Counted from the first letter of the stretch, positions 25,459 to 34,287 are shown. The stretch: DNA of 64,000 bases from JAXMHQ01 sp046346665 (GCA_046346665.1 JAXMHQ010000002.1:62001-126000), one strand, 5' to 3'. Notes: a model not told the origin generated them from the sequence alone. Program-made: numbers and translations.

Positions 25459-26742
25459 TCACAACGCTTTCATCACCTTCGCCGCCGCCCGGACGGTCTT
25501 CTCAATGTCCGCCGCGCTGTGCGCCGTGGACAGGAAACCGGCCTCGAACTGCGATGGCGCCAGGTAAACGCCCTCGTCCAGCATGCCGTGAAAATATTTC
25601 TTGAACCGCTCACGGTCGCTCTTGAACGCGTCCGCCAGGTTCCACACCGGTTCCGAAGTGAAATACGCGCAGAACATCGAGCCGCACCGATTGAACTGCA
25701 CCGGCACGCCGGCGGATTTCGCCGCCTCGCGCATCCCCGCCTCCAGTTGCGCCCCCAATTCCTCGAGCCGCGCATAGACAGGCGCCCCCAATTGCTCCAG
25801 CGCCGCGATCCCCGCCGCCATCGCCACCGGGTTCCCGCTCAGCGTCCCCGCCTGGTAAACCGGCCCCAGCGGCGCCAGGCAATCCATGATGTCCGCTCTC
25901 CCCCCAAACGCGCCCACCGGCAACCCGCCGCCGATCACCTTGCCGAAACAACTCAGGTCCGGCGAAATTCCAAACCGCTCCTGCGCACCCCCGCGCGCCA
26001 GCCGGAACCCCGTCATCACTTCATCAAAAATCAACAGCGCACCCTCCGCCTGCGTGATCGATCTCAAAAACTCCAGGAACCCCGGGCGCGGCAGATACAG
26101 CCCCGCGTTGCCCGGCACCGGCTCCACAATGATCCCCGCCACCTGCCCCCGGTTCGCCTCGAACGCCGCCTTCACCGCGTCCGGATCGTTATACGGAACC
26201 ACGATCGTGTGCTGCGTGAACGCGGCCGGCACCCCCGCGCTGTCCGGATGCCCGAACGTCAGCGCGCCCGACCCCGCCTTCACCAGAAGCGAATCCGCAT
26301 GCCCATGATAACACCCGTCGAACTTAATGATCTTGTCCCGCTTCGTGAACCCGCGCGCCAGCCGGATCACGCTCATGCAGGCTTCCGTGCCCGAATTGGT
26401 CATGCGCACCTTCGCCACGCTCGGCACCGCCTCCCGGATCAATCGCGCCATCGTCACTTCGTGCGGATTCGGTATCCCAAAACTCGTGCCCAGCGCCGCC
26501 GCGGCTTGCACGGCGGAAATGATCTTCGGATGCGCATGCCCCAAAATCGCCGGCCCCCACGTCAGCACGTAATCCACATAGGCGTTTCCATCCACGTCCC
26601 ACACCTGCGAGCCCGCCGCCTTGTTCACAAAAAAAGGCTGCCCGCCCACCGCCCGAAACGCCCGCACCGGCGAATTCACCCCGCCGGGAAGATAATTCAA
26701 CGCCTCCGCAAACAACGCTTCAGATCGCGCTCGTGAAATCAT
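25459..26742 (-). CDS. hemL: Glutamate-1-semialdehyde 2,1-aminomutase
   Basis: A PLP enzyme of the C5 pathway that turns glutamate-1-semialdehyde into 5-aminolevulinate for haem and related tetrapyrroles. The 427-residue length is typical. It shows 'EALNYLPGGVNSPVRAFRAV', the cofactor-binding 'MTNSGTEACMSVIRLARG', 'LIFDEVMTGFRLARGG' and the lysine region 'CFGKVIGGGLPVGAFGGR'. Its first 23 bases overlap the extended 3' end of nadE, apparently because nadE lost its original stop to a repeat element. The C5 pathway fits the haem demand of the octaheme cytochrome further along the window. Confidence 0.94.
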   Translation of the reverse strand: MISRARSEALFAEALNYLPGGVNSPVRAFRAVGGQPFFVNKAAGSQVWDVDGNAYVDYVLTWGPAILGHAHPKIISAVQAAAALGTSFGIPNPHEVTMARLIREAVPSVAKVRMTNSGTEACMSVIRLARGFTKRDKIIKFDGCYHGHADSLLVKAGSGALTFGHPDSAGVPAAFTQHTIVVPYNDPDAVKAAFEANRGQVAGIIVEPVPGNAGLYLPRPGFLEFLRSITQAEGALLIFDEVMTGFRLARGGAQERFGISPDLSCFGKVIGGGLPVGAFGGRADIMDCLAPLGPVYQAGTLSGNPVAMAAGIAALEQLGAPVYARLEELGAQLEAGMREAAKSAGVPVQFNRCGSMFCAYFTSEPVWNLADAFKSDRERFKKYFHGMLDEGVYLAPSQFEAGFLSTAHSAADIEKTVRAAAKVMKAL

Positions 26743-28510
26743 GCCCCCAACCTAATCGGTGGGGCGAGACTCCGTCGAGCCCTGAAAAACGTGGAGTATT
26801 GGAGTGCCGGAGTTTTGGAGTGATGGTAAGTCCAATACTCCAAAACTCCACCACTCCATCACCCCAGTTCTTCCCGGTACACCTCTGTGCAATCGGCACC
26901 CGCCGGCCCACCCCGAACGCCTTCGTCGTCACTTTCAACCCCGGCGCCGCCTGCCGCCGCTTGTACTCGCTCGCGTCGATCAACTGCAACACCCGCCGCA
27001 CCGCCGCCGGATCGTGCCCCGCCGACACAATCTCCCGCCCCGACAAACCCTGCACCACGTACAAATCCAATATCGCGTCCAACACCTCGTACGGCGGCAG
27101 CGAATCCTGGTCGGTCTGGTTCGGACGCAACTCCGCCGACGGCGCCTTTGTGATCGACGATTCCGGGATCACTTCGCCCGACCGGTTGATCCATCGCGCC
27201 AGCCGGTAAATCATCGTCTTCGGCACATCGCTGATCACCGCCAGCCCGCCGCTCATGTCGCCGTACAACGTGCAGTAACCCACCGCCAGCTCGCTCTTGT
27301 TGCCCGTCGTCAGCAGCAGCGACCCGAACTTGTTCGATAATCCCATCAGCAGCACCCCGCGCAACCGCGCCTGGATGTTCTCCTCCGCCGTGTCCTCCCC
27401 CCGCCCCTCGAACACCGGCCGCAGTGTCGATTTCACAGCTTCGAACGCGGGCTGGATCGGGATCACGTCGTACCGAATCCCCAGGCTCTCCGCCAGCCGC
27501 CGCGCGTCGTCCAAACTGTGCTGCGATGAAAATTGTGACGGCAGCGAAACGCCGCGCACATTCTCCCGCCCCAGCGCCTCGACCGCCAGGCACGCCGTCA
27601 CCGCCGAATCAATCCCGCCGCTCAACCCCAGCACGGCCGATCGAAACCCGCACTTGTGCAGATAATCCTTCAGCCCCAAAACCAGCGCGCGATGAACCAG
27701 CTCCTCATCGCACGGAAGCGCGGACCCGGACGCCGCCGCCGCGACGCCGTTCAATTCCACCAGAATAAAATCCTCCTCGAACAATTTTCCGCACGCCACG
27801 CGCGCGCCGCTCCCGTCAAACACCAGGCTCGCCCCGTCAAACACCAACTCGTCGTTTCCACCCACCTGGTTGCAAAACACCACCGGCTTCCCCGTCTTCA
27901 CCGCCAGGCTCCGCAACATGTCCTCCCGCGTCCGGTTCTTGCCCAAATGCCAGGGCGACGCCGAAATGTTCAGCAAAATGTCCGCGCCCGATTCCGCAAG
28001 GTCGACCGGTGGATTGTGATCATACCGCCGCGTCGGCCAGAAATCCTCGTCGTTCCAAATATCCTCGCAGATCGTCAACCCGAGTTTCCGCCCGCCAAAG
28101 GTTATCGGCGTATTTCCGGTGCCGGGCTCGAAATAGCGGTCCTCGTCGAAAACATCGTAAGTCGGCAGCAGCGTCTTGGACCGCGCCGCCAGCACACGAC
28201 CGTTCTGAAGGAGCGCCGCCGAATTCGTCAGCTCGCGGCCCGGCCGGCCCGAATGCCGGCCCACATAGCCCACCACCAATCCCGACGCGCCCGTCGCCGC
28301 CGCCAACCGCTCCAGCACCTCCAGATTGCGCGACACAAATTCCCGCTTGAGCAGCAGGTCCCGCGGCGGATAACCCGTCACACACAGTTCCGGACAAATC
28401 ACCAGGTCCGCCCCCAGCCCGCTCCCGCGACGGTACGCTTCCAGGATCCTGGCTTCGTTGCCCGCCAGGTCGCCGACACACAGATTCAATTGCGCCAAGG
28501 CAATCTTCAT
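26720..28510 (-). CDS. nadE: Glutamine-dependent NAD+ synthetase
   Basis: Makes NAD+ from deamido-NAD with glutamine as the nitrogen source. The N-terminal nitrilase-type glutaminase (residues ~1-260) has the Glu-Lys-Cys set in 'VICPELCVTGYPPRDLL', 'KTLLPTYDVFDEDRYF' and 'GLTICEDIWND'. The synthetase domain has the P-loop 'VLGLSGGIDSAVTACLA' near residue 300, plus 'LLTTGNKSELAVGYCTLYG' and 'ITKAPSAELRPNQTDQDSLP'. The family end is near 'GRRVPIAQR' (~543). A further 53 residues, including 'VVEFWSIGLTITPKLRHSN', are translated from repeats C and B. It follows the DUF192 gene by four bases. Confidence 0.94.
   Translation of the reverse strand: MKIALAQLNLCVGDLAGNEARILEAYRRGSGLGADLVICPELCVTGYPPRDLLLKREFVSRNLEVLERLAAATGASGLVVGYVGRHSGRPGRELTNSAALLQNGRVLAARSKTLLPTYDVFDEDRYFEPGTGNTPITFGGRKLGLTICEDIWNDEDFWPTRRYDHNPPVDLAESGADILLNISASPWHLGKNRTREDMLRSLAVKTGKPVVFCNQVGGNDELVFDGASLVFDGSGARVACGKLFEEDFILVELNGVAAAASGSALPCDEELVHRALVLGLKDYLHKCGFRSAVLGLSGGIDSAVTACLAVEALGRENVRGVSLPSQFSSQHSLDDARRLAESLGIRYDVIPIQPAFEAVKSTLRPVFEGRGEDTAEENIQARLRGVLLMGLSNKFGSLLLTTGNKSELAVGYCTLYGDMSGGLAVISDVPKTMIYRLARWINRSGEVIPESSITKAPSAELRPNQTDQDSLPPYEVLDAILDLYVVQGLSGREIVSAGHDPAAVRRVLQLIDASEYKRRQAAPGLKVTTKAFGVGRRVPIAQRCTGKNWGDGVVEFWSIGLTITPKLRHSNTPRFSGLDGVSPHRLGWGHDFTSAI
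26758..26866. repeat. Repeats B and C (copy 4), translated as the NadE tail
   Basis: The B unit (26758-26781) and the C hairpin (arms 26791-26826 and 26832-26866, with a very short loop) lie within the 3' end of nadE. The C arms pair over most of their length. Confidence 0.9.
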
Positions 28511-28514
28511 CAGG

Positions 28515-29054
28515 TCAAGGCCGCAGCCGGAACGTGTCCAGCAACGAACCGCGCTCCGTCCGAATTGTCATTCCTTCCCGGATATTGTGCCGCTGATACC
28601 AGCCCTGCGGCGTCTCCAGCGCGAATTGAATGTCGTCCGACGCAGCCACCACCGGGTTGGTGTTCTGTGGTTGGAGATCATGAATCTCACGGATCACTCC
28701 GTCGGGATTGATGTAAGCCACGGACAGCGGCACGGTGCAGTTCTTCATCCAGAACCCGGCCCGGTGCGGACGCATCACAAACAACATCGATTCGTTTTCC
28801 GCCATGTTCGTCCGAAACATCATCCCCGTCCGGATCTGCTGCAGGGTCACCGCCACTTCCGCCTCCACCTGCTCCGGCCCGAGCCAAAGCTTGATCGTCT
28901 GCAGCTTCGGCTGCGCCTCCGTGATGTCGTCCGCCGACGCCATCGCCGACGCGTGCGCGCCCGCATCGACCGGGGGCGGGGGCGCCGCCACCGGCTTGCC
29001 GCAACCCGCCAGCAGAAGAATGCCCGCCCAACACAGGGGCCAAATGCGTTTCAT
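28515..29054 (-). CDS. DUF192 lipoprotein
   Basis: A 179-residue lipoprotein with a signal peptide and lipobox ('WAGILLLAGCGKP', Cys ~18), a short Pro/Ala linker and one DUF192 domain. That domain is marked by 'TGMMFRTNMAENESMLFVM', 'FWMKNCTVPLSVAYINPDG' and 'ALETPQGWYQRHNIREGM'. The domain's function is not established. It would sit in the periplasm attached to a membrane. nadE starts four bases after its stop, so the two are probably cotranscribed, although no functional link is known. Confidence 0.87.
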   Translation of the reverse strand: MKRIWPLCWAGILLLAGCGKPVAAPPPPVDAGAHASAMASADDITEAQPKLQTIKLWLGPEQVEAEVAVTLQQIRTGMMFRTNMAENESMLFVMRPHRAGFWMKNCTVPLSVAYINPDGVIREIHDLQPQNTNPVVAASDDIQFALETPQGWYQRHNIREGMTIRTERGSLLDTFRLRP

Positions 29055-29652
29055 GCTCCCAGAGTGGACAAGATTCCCGCCAAATTCAACCTATGAAGGA
29101 CAACACCGCAGGGCCGACACATCTCATGTGGAAAGAGGCGCGCGATCGCGGAATTGAGACGGTAGGGACGCCGCGCTGCGGCGTCCCCGCCCGCGTATCA
29201 GCGGGCGGAAAGCGGAACGGCGCCTGGCATGCCCTCTGCAACGTTGCGCCGCTGGACGCGGCGCGGACGGCGCAGCGCGCCGTCCCTACCCGCGATTCAG
29301 TTGCATCGGACCAGGACTCCATCGTCAGCCATCCAACCGGCCCGCATCCCGGGGATCCGCCTGCCCGCCTTACGTAATCTCCCAGACGAAAAATCGGTAT
29401 TAGGCGTCATTGCCTGTCAACCCCAACAAGCCCATGATGGCGAGGAAGATTGAATTGACCAGACCCGATTCGTATGGATTACTTAATGGCAGTGACAGCA
29501 GCCGGAAAGTGTCATTTTGTGGTGTGCGGCGGACAGAACGGAAATCGCGTGGTTCGCCGTGAGCGCATCACCACCTCCACAGGCACCCAATCGCTGCACC
29601 CCCAGCAGAAGCGCCAGCACCTGTTTCTCACCCTGGCCGCCCCGCCTGCGAA
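29055..29652. other. Intergenic region, 598 nt
   Basis: Divergent gap holding the composite palindrome L (29161-29290). From 29300 to 29640 I see no gene, hairpin or tandem repeat that I can support. The promoters for the DUF192-nadE run and for the REC-GAF-PAS kinase should lie here. Confidence 0.55.
29161..29290. repeat. Composite palindrome (family L)
   Basis: Outer ends GGTAGGGACG (29161-29170) and CGTCCCTACC (29281-29290) are exact complements. Each end carries its own 9-bp stem with a 3-nt loop: GGACGCCGC / GCGGCGTCC (29166-29186) and GGACGGCGC / GCGCCGTCC (29265-29285). The two stems differ by a compensated C-G swap. Confidence 0.9.
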
Positions 29653-31680
29653 ATGATGAAAACGCTCCTGGTGCTCGCAGAAGGACCTGATCTGGCCGAA
29701 GCGCTTCGCTCCGGACTGAATGCCGATCATTACCGGATCGTGCATCGTTCGAGCGTCGAAGAAGCCGAACCGCTGCTTGCCCATGGGCTCGCCGATGCCT
29801 GCCTCGTCGACGTCGAAAACCAGGGGGTCCAGGAAGTCTGGATTCTCGAAAAACTCCGCCGCCGCGGCATCCGCCGCCCCGTCCTGCTTTTCACGAGCTC
29901 GCGCCAGGTGGAATGGGAGGAGGAAGCCTACCTGCAGGGAGCCACCTACGTGCTCACCAAACCGGTCCGCATCCGGATGCTGACCGCCCTGCTCGATCGC
30001 CTCTGGAAATCGCCCGCCACCGCCGCGCAGGCCGCCCTTACGCCCGCTCCCGCCCGCGCCGCCGAACCCGCGCCCCAGCCCACGCCCCACCCCGGCGCCC
30101 AAAGCCTCGGCTCCGTCCGCGGTTTCTCCGCCATCCTCACGCATTCGCTCGATGCGAATGCCATGCTGAAACAATTCCTGCTGCTCCTCCGCGAATTGAT
30201 CGGCATCAACCGCGCCGCCATTTTCATCCGCCAGCCCTCCCTCTGGGTCGGCGGCAAACTGAGCCTCGAAGACAGCCAGCGCCTCCACGCCGCCTGCGCC
30301 CTCGGCATCACCCCCAGCCTGCTCGAACATTTTGAACTGTCCTTCGATGCCGGCATCGGCGGCCAGGTCGCCCGCCTCGGCCGCGTCCTGCGCCGCAACA
30401 GCGAGGAAGCCCGACAGGATGCCGAGACCCAAAAGGAATTCGAACTGCTCGGCACCCAGGTCGCCGTTCCCATCCTCGACCGCGAAACCGTCGTCGGCGT
30501 CGCCCTCTTCGACGGCCATATCACCGGCGAACCGCTCGCCAACGCCGAACTGGAACTCGTCTTCCACCTGCTCGAACAACTCGGGCTCGCCGTCAAAAAT
30601 ATCTGGCTCCACGACCAGCTCGCCGCCAACAACGGCATGATGGCCGAAATCCTCCGCGAACTCAGCAGCGCCTGCGTCGTGGTCGGACGCGACCTCGCCG
30701 TGCTCCACAGCAACAAGGCCGCCCGCCGCTTCTTCACCGCCAGCAACCGACGCACCGGCGAACTCGAATTCAGCGACCTGCCCCAGGCCCTCGGCTCCAA
30801 AATCTACCAGGTCCTCAAAACCGGCTCCGGCCTGCCCACCTTCCGATTCGAACCGCCCGACCAGCCCGGCACCATCTACAACGTCACCATCGTCCCGTTC
30901 CATCACACGGAATCCACACTGCCCAATTCCGCCCTGCTCATGGTCGAGGACCTCACCCAAAGCGAACAGCTCCGCCGCCTCGAAGTCGAAGCCGCCAACC
31001 TCCGCCTCGTCCGCACCATGGCCGACCGGCTCGCCCACGAAGTCGGCAACGCCATGGTCCCGCTCTCCACCCACCAGCAACTGCTCGCCGACAAATACAA
31101 GGACCCGGAATTCCGCGCCTCCCTCGACGCCGCGCTCGCCGACGGCGTCAAACGCGTCACCCGCCTCATCAATCAAATGCGCTTCCTCGCGCGCGATTCC
31201 GTCCTGTCCAGCGAAGCCTTCCCGCTGTCCCCGCTCATCGAGGAAGCCTACGAGGAAGCCCGCAAACATCAGCCGGCCAAGACTCCGCAACTCCAGTGCG
31301 CCGACGACCCCAAACCCGTCGTCGTCACCGGCGACCGCGCCGCCCTCAAACACGCGCTCACTGAAGTCCTCCTCAACGCGCTCCAGGCCAACCCCGCCGC
31401 CCCAAAAATAGACGTCCGACTCCACGCCAATACCAACGGCGACCGCGCCGGCGGACTCCAAATCGAGGTCCAGGACAACGGCGCCGGGTTCACCCCCGAA
31501 GCCGCCCAGAAAGCACCCGCCCCCTTCTTCACCACCCGCAACGTCGGACTCGGACTCGGACTCACCGTCAGCCGCAAAATCATCGAGACCCACCACGGCA
31601 AACTCGAAATCGTCCCCCCCAAATCCGGCCAGCCCGGCATCGTCCGCATCTCGCTCCCGGCGCCCGCTGCCGCCGGTTAA
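29653..31680 (+). CDS. Cytoplasmic REC-GAF-PAS histidine kinase
   Basis: A 675-residue protein with no membrane segment. A receiver-like domain (1-118) keeps an Asp in 'DACLVDVENQGVQE' and Lys in 'VLTKPVRIRML'. An Ala/Pro linker follows, then a GAF domain (~160-320: 'LIGINRAAIFIRQPSLWVGG', 'GTQVAVPILDRETVVGVAL') and a PAS domain (~335-440). The kinase core has the phospho-His in 'MADRLAHEVGNAMVPLSTH', the N box 'EVLLNALQAN', 'VQDNGAGFTPE' and 'VGLGLGLTVSRKIIETHHG'. The 'AHEVGNAMVPL' H-box is of the NtrB/HPK4 type. No regulator gene is adjacent, so it is an orphan kinase. A heptamer repeat begins right at its stop. Confidence 0.88.
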   Translation: MMKTLLVLAEGPDLAEALRSGLNADHYRIVHRSSVEEAEPLLAHGLADACLVDVENQGVQEVWILEKLRRRGIRRPVLLFTSSRQVEWEEEAYLQGATYVLTKPVRIRMLTALLDRLWKSPATAAQAALTPAPARAAEPAPQPTPHPGAQSLGSVRGFSAILTHSLDANAMLKQFLLLLRELIGINRAAIFIRQPSLWVGGKLSLEDSQRLHAACALGITPSLLEHFELSFDAGIGGQVARLGRVLRRNSEEARQDAETQKEFELLGTQVAVPILDRETVVGVALFDGHITGEPLANAELELVFHLLEQLGLAVKNIWLHDQLAANNGMMAEILRELSSACVVVGRDLAVLHSNKAARRFFTASNRRTGELEFSDLPQALGSKIYQVLKTGSGLPTFRFEPPDQPGTIYNVTIVPFHHTESTLPNSALLMVEDLTQSEQLRRLEVEAANLRLVRTMADRLAHEVGNAMVPLSTHQQLLADKYKDPEFRASLDAALADGVKRVTRLINQMRFLARDSVLSSEAFPLSPLIEEAYEEARKHQPAKTPQLQCADDPKPVVVTGDRAALKHALTEVLLNALQANPAAPKIDVRLHANTNGDRAGGLQIEVQDNGAGFTPEAAQKAPAPFFTTRNVGLGLGLTVSRKIIETHHGKLEIVPPKSGQPGIVRISLPAPAAAG

Positions 31681-31790
31681 AGGCAAAAGGCAGAATGTAG
31701 AATGTAGAAAGAGAGCGGCGTCCTCGTAATTGCGATCGTCTTTTGTGGTTTTTTTCTTCTTTCTGCATTCTGCATTCTGCATTCTGCATT
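31680..31790. repeat. Heptamer hairpin repeat (family D, copy 1)
   Basis: Left arm 31680-31709 carries GCAGAAT and GTAGAAT units. Right arm 31760-31790 is four TTCTGCA units. They are complementary around a ~50-nt loop. It starts on the last base of the kinase stop codon and ends 40 nt before the CoaB-like start. Confidence 0.88.
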
Positions 31791-31830
31791 CGTGAATTGG
31801 CGAACGGATTGCTGATCATCGGGTCGTCCT

Positions 31831-32478
31831 ATGAACTGTATCGTCACCGCGGGTCCCACTTACGAAAATCTGGACAAAGTCCGGCGCCTGACCAATTTCT
31901 CCACAGGCCGGCTCGGGATCGAACTGGCCAATTACCTCGTCGATCACGGACACGATGTCGTCCTGCTCGCCGCCGAACAGACCAGCCACCCCGGACCGCG
32001 CCGCGCCCAGCGCATCGAGACGTTCACCACCACCGCCGACCTCCACGACCGCCTCGAAAACCTCGCCGGCCCCTACGCCGCATCCATCTTCCACGCCGCC
32101 GCCGTCAGCGACTACACCTTCGGCAAACTCTGGCTACGCTCGCCCCAGGGCGACCTGTCCGAAATCAAGGCCGGCAAAATCGCCACCCGCCAGGGCACCC
32201 TCCTCGCCGAACTCGTCCCCACCCCCAAAATCATCCACAGCCTCCGCGACTGGTTCCCCAAATCCAAAATCGTCGGATGGAAATACGAAGTCGACGGCAA
32301 CCGCGCCGCCGTCCTCAAGGCCGCCAGCCGCCAGATCTCCGAATGCCTCACCGATATCTGTGTCGCCAACGGACCCGCCTACGGCGAAGGATTCGGCATC
32401 GTCAGCGGTACCACCCAGCCCCACCACGTCGATGACCGCGTCACCCTCTACGAATGGCTCGAACGCCTCGTCCGCTAG
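31831..32478 (+). CDS. CoaB-like phosphopantothenate-cysteine ligase domain protein
   Basis: A 215-residue Rossmann-like protein of the DNA/pantothenate metabolism flavoprotein (DFP) C-terminal type. It has 'CIVTAGPTYENLDKVRRLTN' and 'FSTGRLGIELANYLVDHGHD' (nucleotide binding), 'FHAAAVSDYTFGKLW' and 'KIVGWKYEVDG'. The family joins cysteine to 4'-phosphopantothenate in coenzyme A synthesis. No CoaC (decarboxylase) domain is fused, and some ligase residues cannot be checked by eye, so it may be a stand-alone CoaB or a relative with another role. Its TAG stop is five nt before a family A hairpin block. Confidence 0.8.
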   Translation: MNCIVTAGPTYENLDKVRRLTNFSTGRLGIELANYLVDHGHDVVLLAAEQTSHPGPRRAQRIETFTTTADLHDRLENLAGPYAASIFHAAAVSDYTFGKLWLRSPQGDLSEIKAGKIATRQGTLLAELVPTPKIIHSLRDWFPKSKIVGWKYEVDGNRAAVLKAASRQISECLTDICVANGPAYGEGFGIVSGTTQPHHVDDRVTLYEWLERLVR

Positions 32479-32482
32479 CCCC

Positions 32483-32578
32483 GTAGCCGCAATCGTCCGA
32501 TTGCGGAATCCTTCCACCTCCGCGATTTGACAATCGCGGCTGCCGCGCGACTCCGTAGCCGCAATCGTGAGATTGCGG
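32483..32578. repeat. Triple GTAG-hairpin repeat (family A, copies 5-7)
   Basis: Three stems with 4-nt loops: 32487-32506 (CCGCAATC / GATTGCGG), 32520-32539 (CCGCGATT / AATCGCGG, opposite orientation) and 32559-32578 (CCGCAATC / GATTGCGG). All stems are perfect 8-bp pairs and two start with GTAG. Confidence 0.9.
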
Positions 32579-32645
32579 ATCCCCCGCAGGAATTTGCGAC
32601 TGGCGACTCTCCGCGCCCATCGCTCGACCCTCGACTTTTTTCCTT

Positions 32646-32680
32646 CGGCTATTGGCTATTTGCTATTGGCTATTGCCTGC
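32646..32680. repeat. Heptamer repeat (family O)
   Basis: Four units of GGCTATT type (GGCTATTGGCTATTTGC, then TATTGGCTATTG), 27 nt upstream of the GH5 start, in the 5' leader position. Confidence 0.8.
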
Positions 32681-32706
32681 AGGCCTCTGCTACCTTCCCG
32701 CTCCGG

Positions 32707-34287
32707 ATGGTCCCAATCACTTCCATCCTGACGCTCGCTCTCTTCGTCGCCCAGGCAGGCTCGACCGCCTTTGCCCAACCCGCCGCCGTCATCGAACCCC
32801 AGCCCAACGCCCGGCCCGTCCCCGCCGGTCGCTGGCGCGGTTTCAATCTCATGGGCCGCTACGCCGTCCAATGGACCAATACCATGACCGGCTTCCGCGA
32901 ACCGTGCTTCGCGGCGATCGCCGATTGGGGATTCAATTACGTCCGGCTCCCCATCGATTACCGAAGCTACTCCGCCTCCAATGACTGGCTCCAGTTCGAC
33001 CCCGCCGGCCTCGAGTGCATCGATCAAGCCATCGCCTGGGGACAGCAATACGGATTGCACATCGATCTCTGCCTGCACCGCGCACCGGGCTATTGCTCGC
33101 ACGACTGGGCCGGCCGCATCGTCCGCCTTCCGCCCGAACAGGACCTCGATCTCTGGAAGGACGCCGCCGCGCAGGAGGCGTTCATTCAACACTGGAAAAT
33201 GTTCGCGCGGCGATACCGGAAAATCGACAACGACCATCTCAGCTTCAACCTCGTCAACGAACCGCCCGCCCTCGATCCGCGCCGCTACGCACGGCTCATG
33301 ATCCAGACCATCGACGCCATCCGCGCCGTCTCGCCGGGACGCCTCATCGTCGTGGACGGACTCGACATGGCCAAGCAACCCGTGCTCGACGCCGCCCTGC
33401 TCGCCATGACCAATGTCATCCAGTCGCGGCATTGCTACGACTTCACCCGGTTCATGAGCTACCGGCTCTATTACGTGCCCGACTCCGACCGCTGGCCCGA
33501 ACCCCACTGGCCCCCGCTCCCCATGAGCGCCAAATTGTTCGGTCATTACCACCAGGACAAACACTGCGACGGACCGCTCGTCGTCGAAGGCGATTTCCCC
33601 CCCGGCACCCGCGTCGTCCTCCGCGTCTTCCAGGTCTCCATGCCCGGCACACTCGTCATCCAGGCGGACGGACGCGACCTGCTGAAACACGAATTCGCCG
33701 CGAACGCAAAAGATCCCGAAGCCAAATCCATCCGGCTCGTCCAGCCCTGGAAAATCTACCAGAACGTCTACGACCGCGATTACACCGTCACCCTGGCCAA
33801 ACCGGCCCGCCAATTAACCCTGCAACTCACCGGGTCGCGATCCGACTGGCTCAGCTTCGACAGTCTCCGGCTGGAAATGCCGGGCACCAACACCGTCCTG
33901 CTGCCGCTTTATGAGGACGAAATGCCGCCCGCCATCTACCGCGCCGGCCCCGGCTGGGCTACCCTCGCCTCCTTCCCGCCCGGCGCCACCAGGTTCTACG
34001 ACCTCGACCATTACCTGTCGGATTGGAAAGCCCTCCAGGCGCGCGGCGGGCGGGTGATGATCGGGGAATTCGGACAAAGCAACCAGACGCCCCACCGGGA
34101 TGCGCTGGGTTATTACGAGTTCCTCCTGAAAAGCTTCGAACAGGCCGGCATGGGCTGGGCCTGCTGGGATTTCGATTACCCCGGCGGCGGCGGCCCCGTC
34201 AACAGCCGGCGCGCCGGCGTCGATTACGAGGAACTCAACGGCTTCCAGGTCGACCGCCCCATGCTCGACCTGATGCGCCGCCACTAA
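32707..34287 (+). CDS. Secreted GH5-family glycoside hydrolase with an inserted beta domain
   Basis: A 526-residue exported endo-glycosidase of the cellulase type. The signal peptide is 'MVPITSILTLALFVAQAGS'. The (beta/alpha)8 barrel shows 'GRWRGFNLMGRYAVQW', 'WGFNYVRLPIDYRSY', the acid/base Glu in 'LSFNLVNEPPALD' (~184) and the nucleophile Glu in 'RVMIGEFGQSNQTP' (~454). Between barrel strands, residues ~288-395 form a beta-rich module ('GTRVVLRVFQVSMPGTLVIQ', 'LQLTGSRSDWLSFDSLRLEM') that looks like a carbohydrate-binding or jelly-roll domain. ATG 32707 starts the signal peptide; the frame upstream crosses repeats. The substrate could be cellulose, mannan or another beta-glycan. Confidence 0.87.
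   Translation: MVPITSILTLALFVAQAGSTAFAQPAAVIEPQPNARPVPAGRWRGFNLMGRYAVQWTNTMTGFREPCFAAIADWGFNYVRLPIDYRSYSASNDWLQFDPAGLECIDQAIAWGQQYGLHIDLCLHRAPGYCSHDWAGRIVRLPPEQDLDLWKDAAAQEAFIQHWKMFARRYRKIDNDHLSFNLVNEPPALDPRRYARLMIQTIDAIRAVSPGRLIVVDGLDMAKQPVLDAALLAMTNVIQSRHCYDFTRFMSYRLYYVPDSDRWPEPHWPPLPMSAKLFGHYHQDKHCDGPLVVEGDFPPGTRVVLRVFQVSMPGTLVIQADGRDLLKHEFAANAKDPEAKSIRLVQPWKIYQNVYDRDYTVTLAKPARQLTLQLTGSRSDWLSFDSLRLEMPGTNTVLLPLYEDEMPPAIYRAGPGWATLASFPPGATRFYDLDHYLSDWKALQARGGRVMIGEFGQSNQTPHRDALGYYEFLLKSFEQAGMGWACWDFDYPGGGGPVNSRRAGVDYEELNGFQVDRPMLDLMRRH

Noticed and set aside
26758..26866. The C hairpin as an intrinsic terminator for nadE
   Set aside because: There is no U-tract on either strand, and the nadE frame continues through it. 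Similar hairpins here also lie inside coding regions.
8772..26866. A degenerate CRISPR array built from the B units
   Set aside because: The copies are kilobases apart, have no uniform spacers and no cas genes are nearby.
29223..29240. A sigma-54-like box (TGGCATGCCCTCTGCA)
   Set aside because: Both halves deviate from TGGCAC-N5-TTGCA, it lies inside palindrome L, and it is far from either flanking gene's start.
29512..31782. A 756-codon open frame on the minus strand opposite the REC-GAF-PAS kinase
   Set aside because: It has a Gly/Glu/Ala-rich composition with no motifs; the plus strand encodes a clear histidine kinase.
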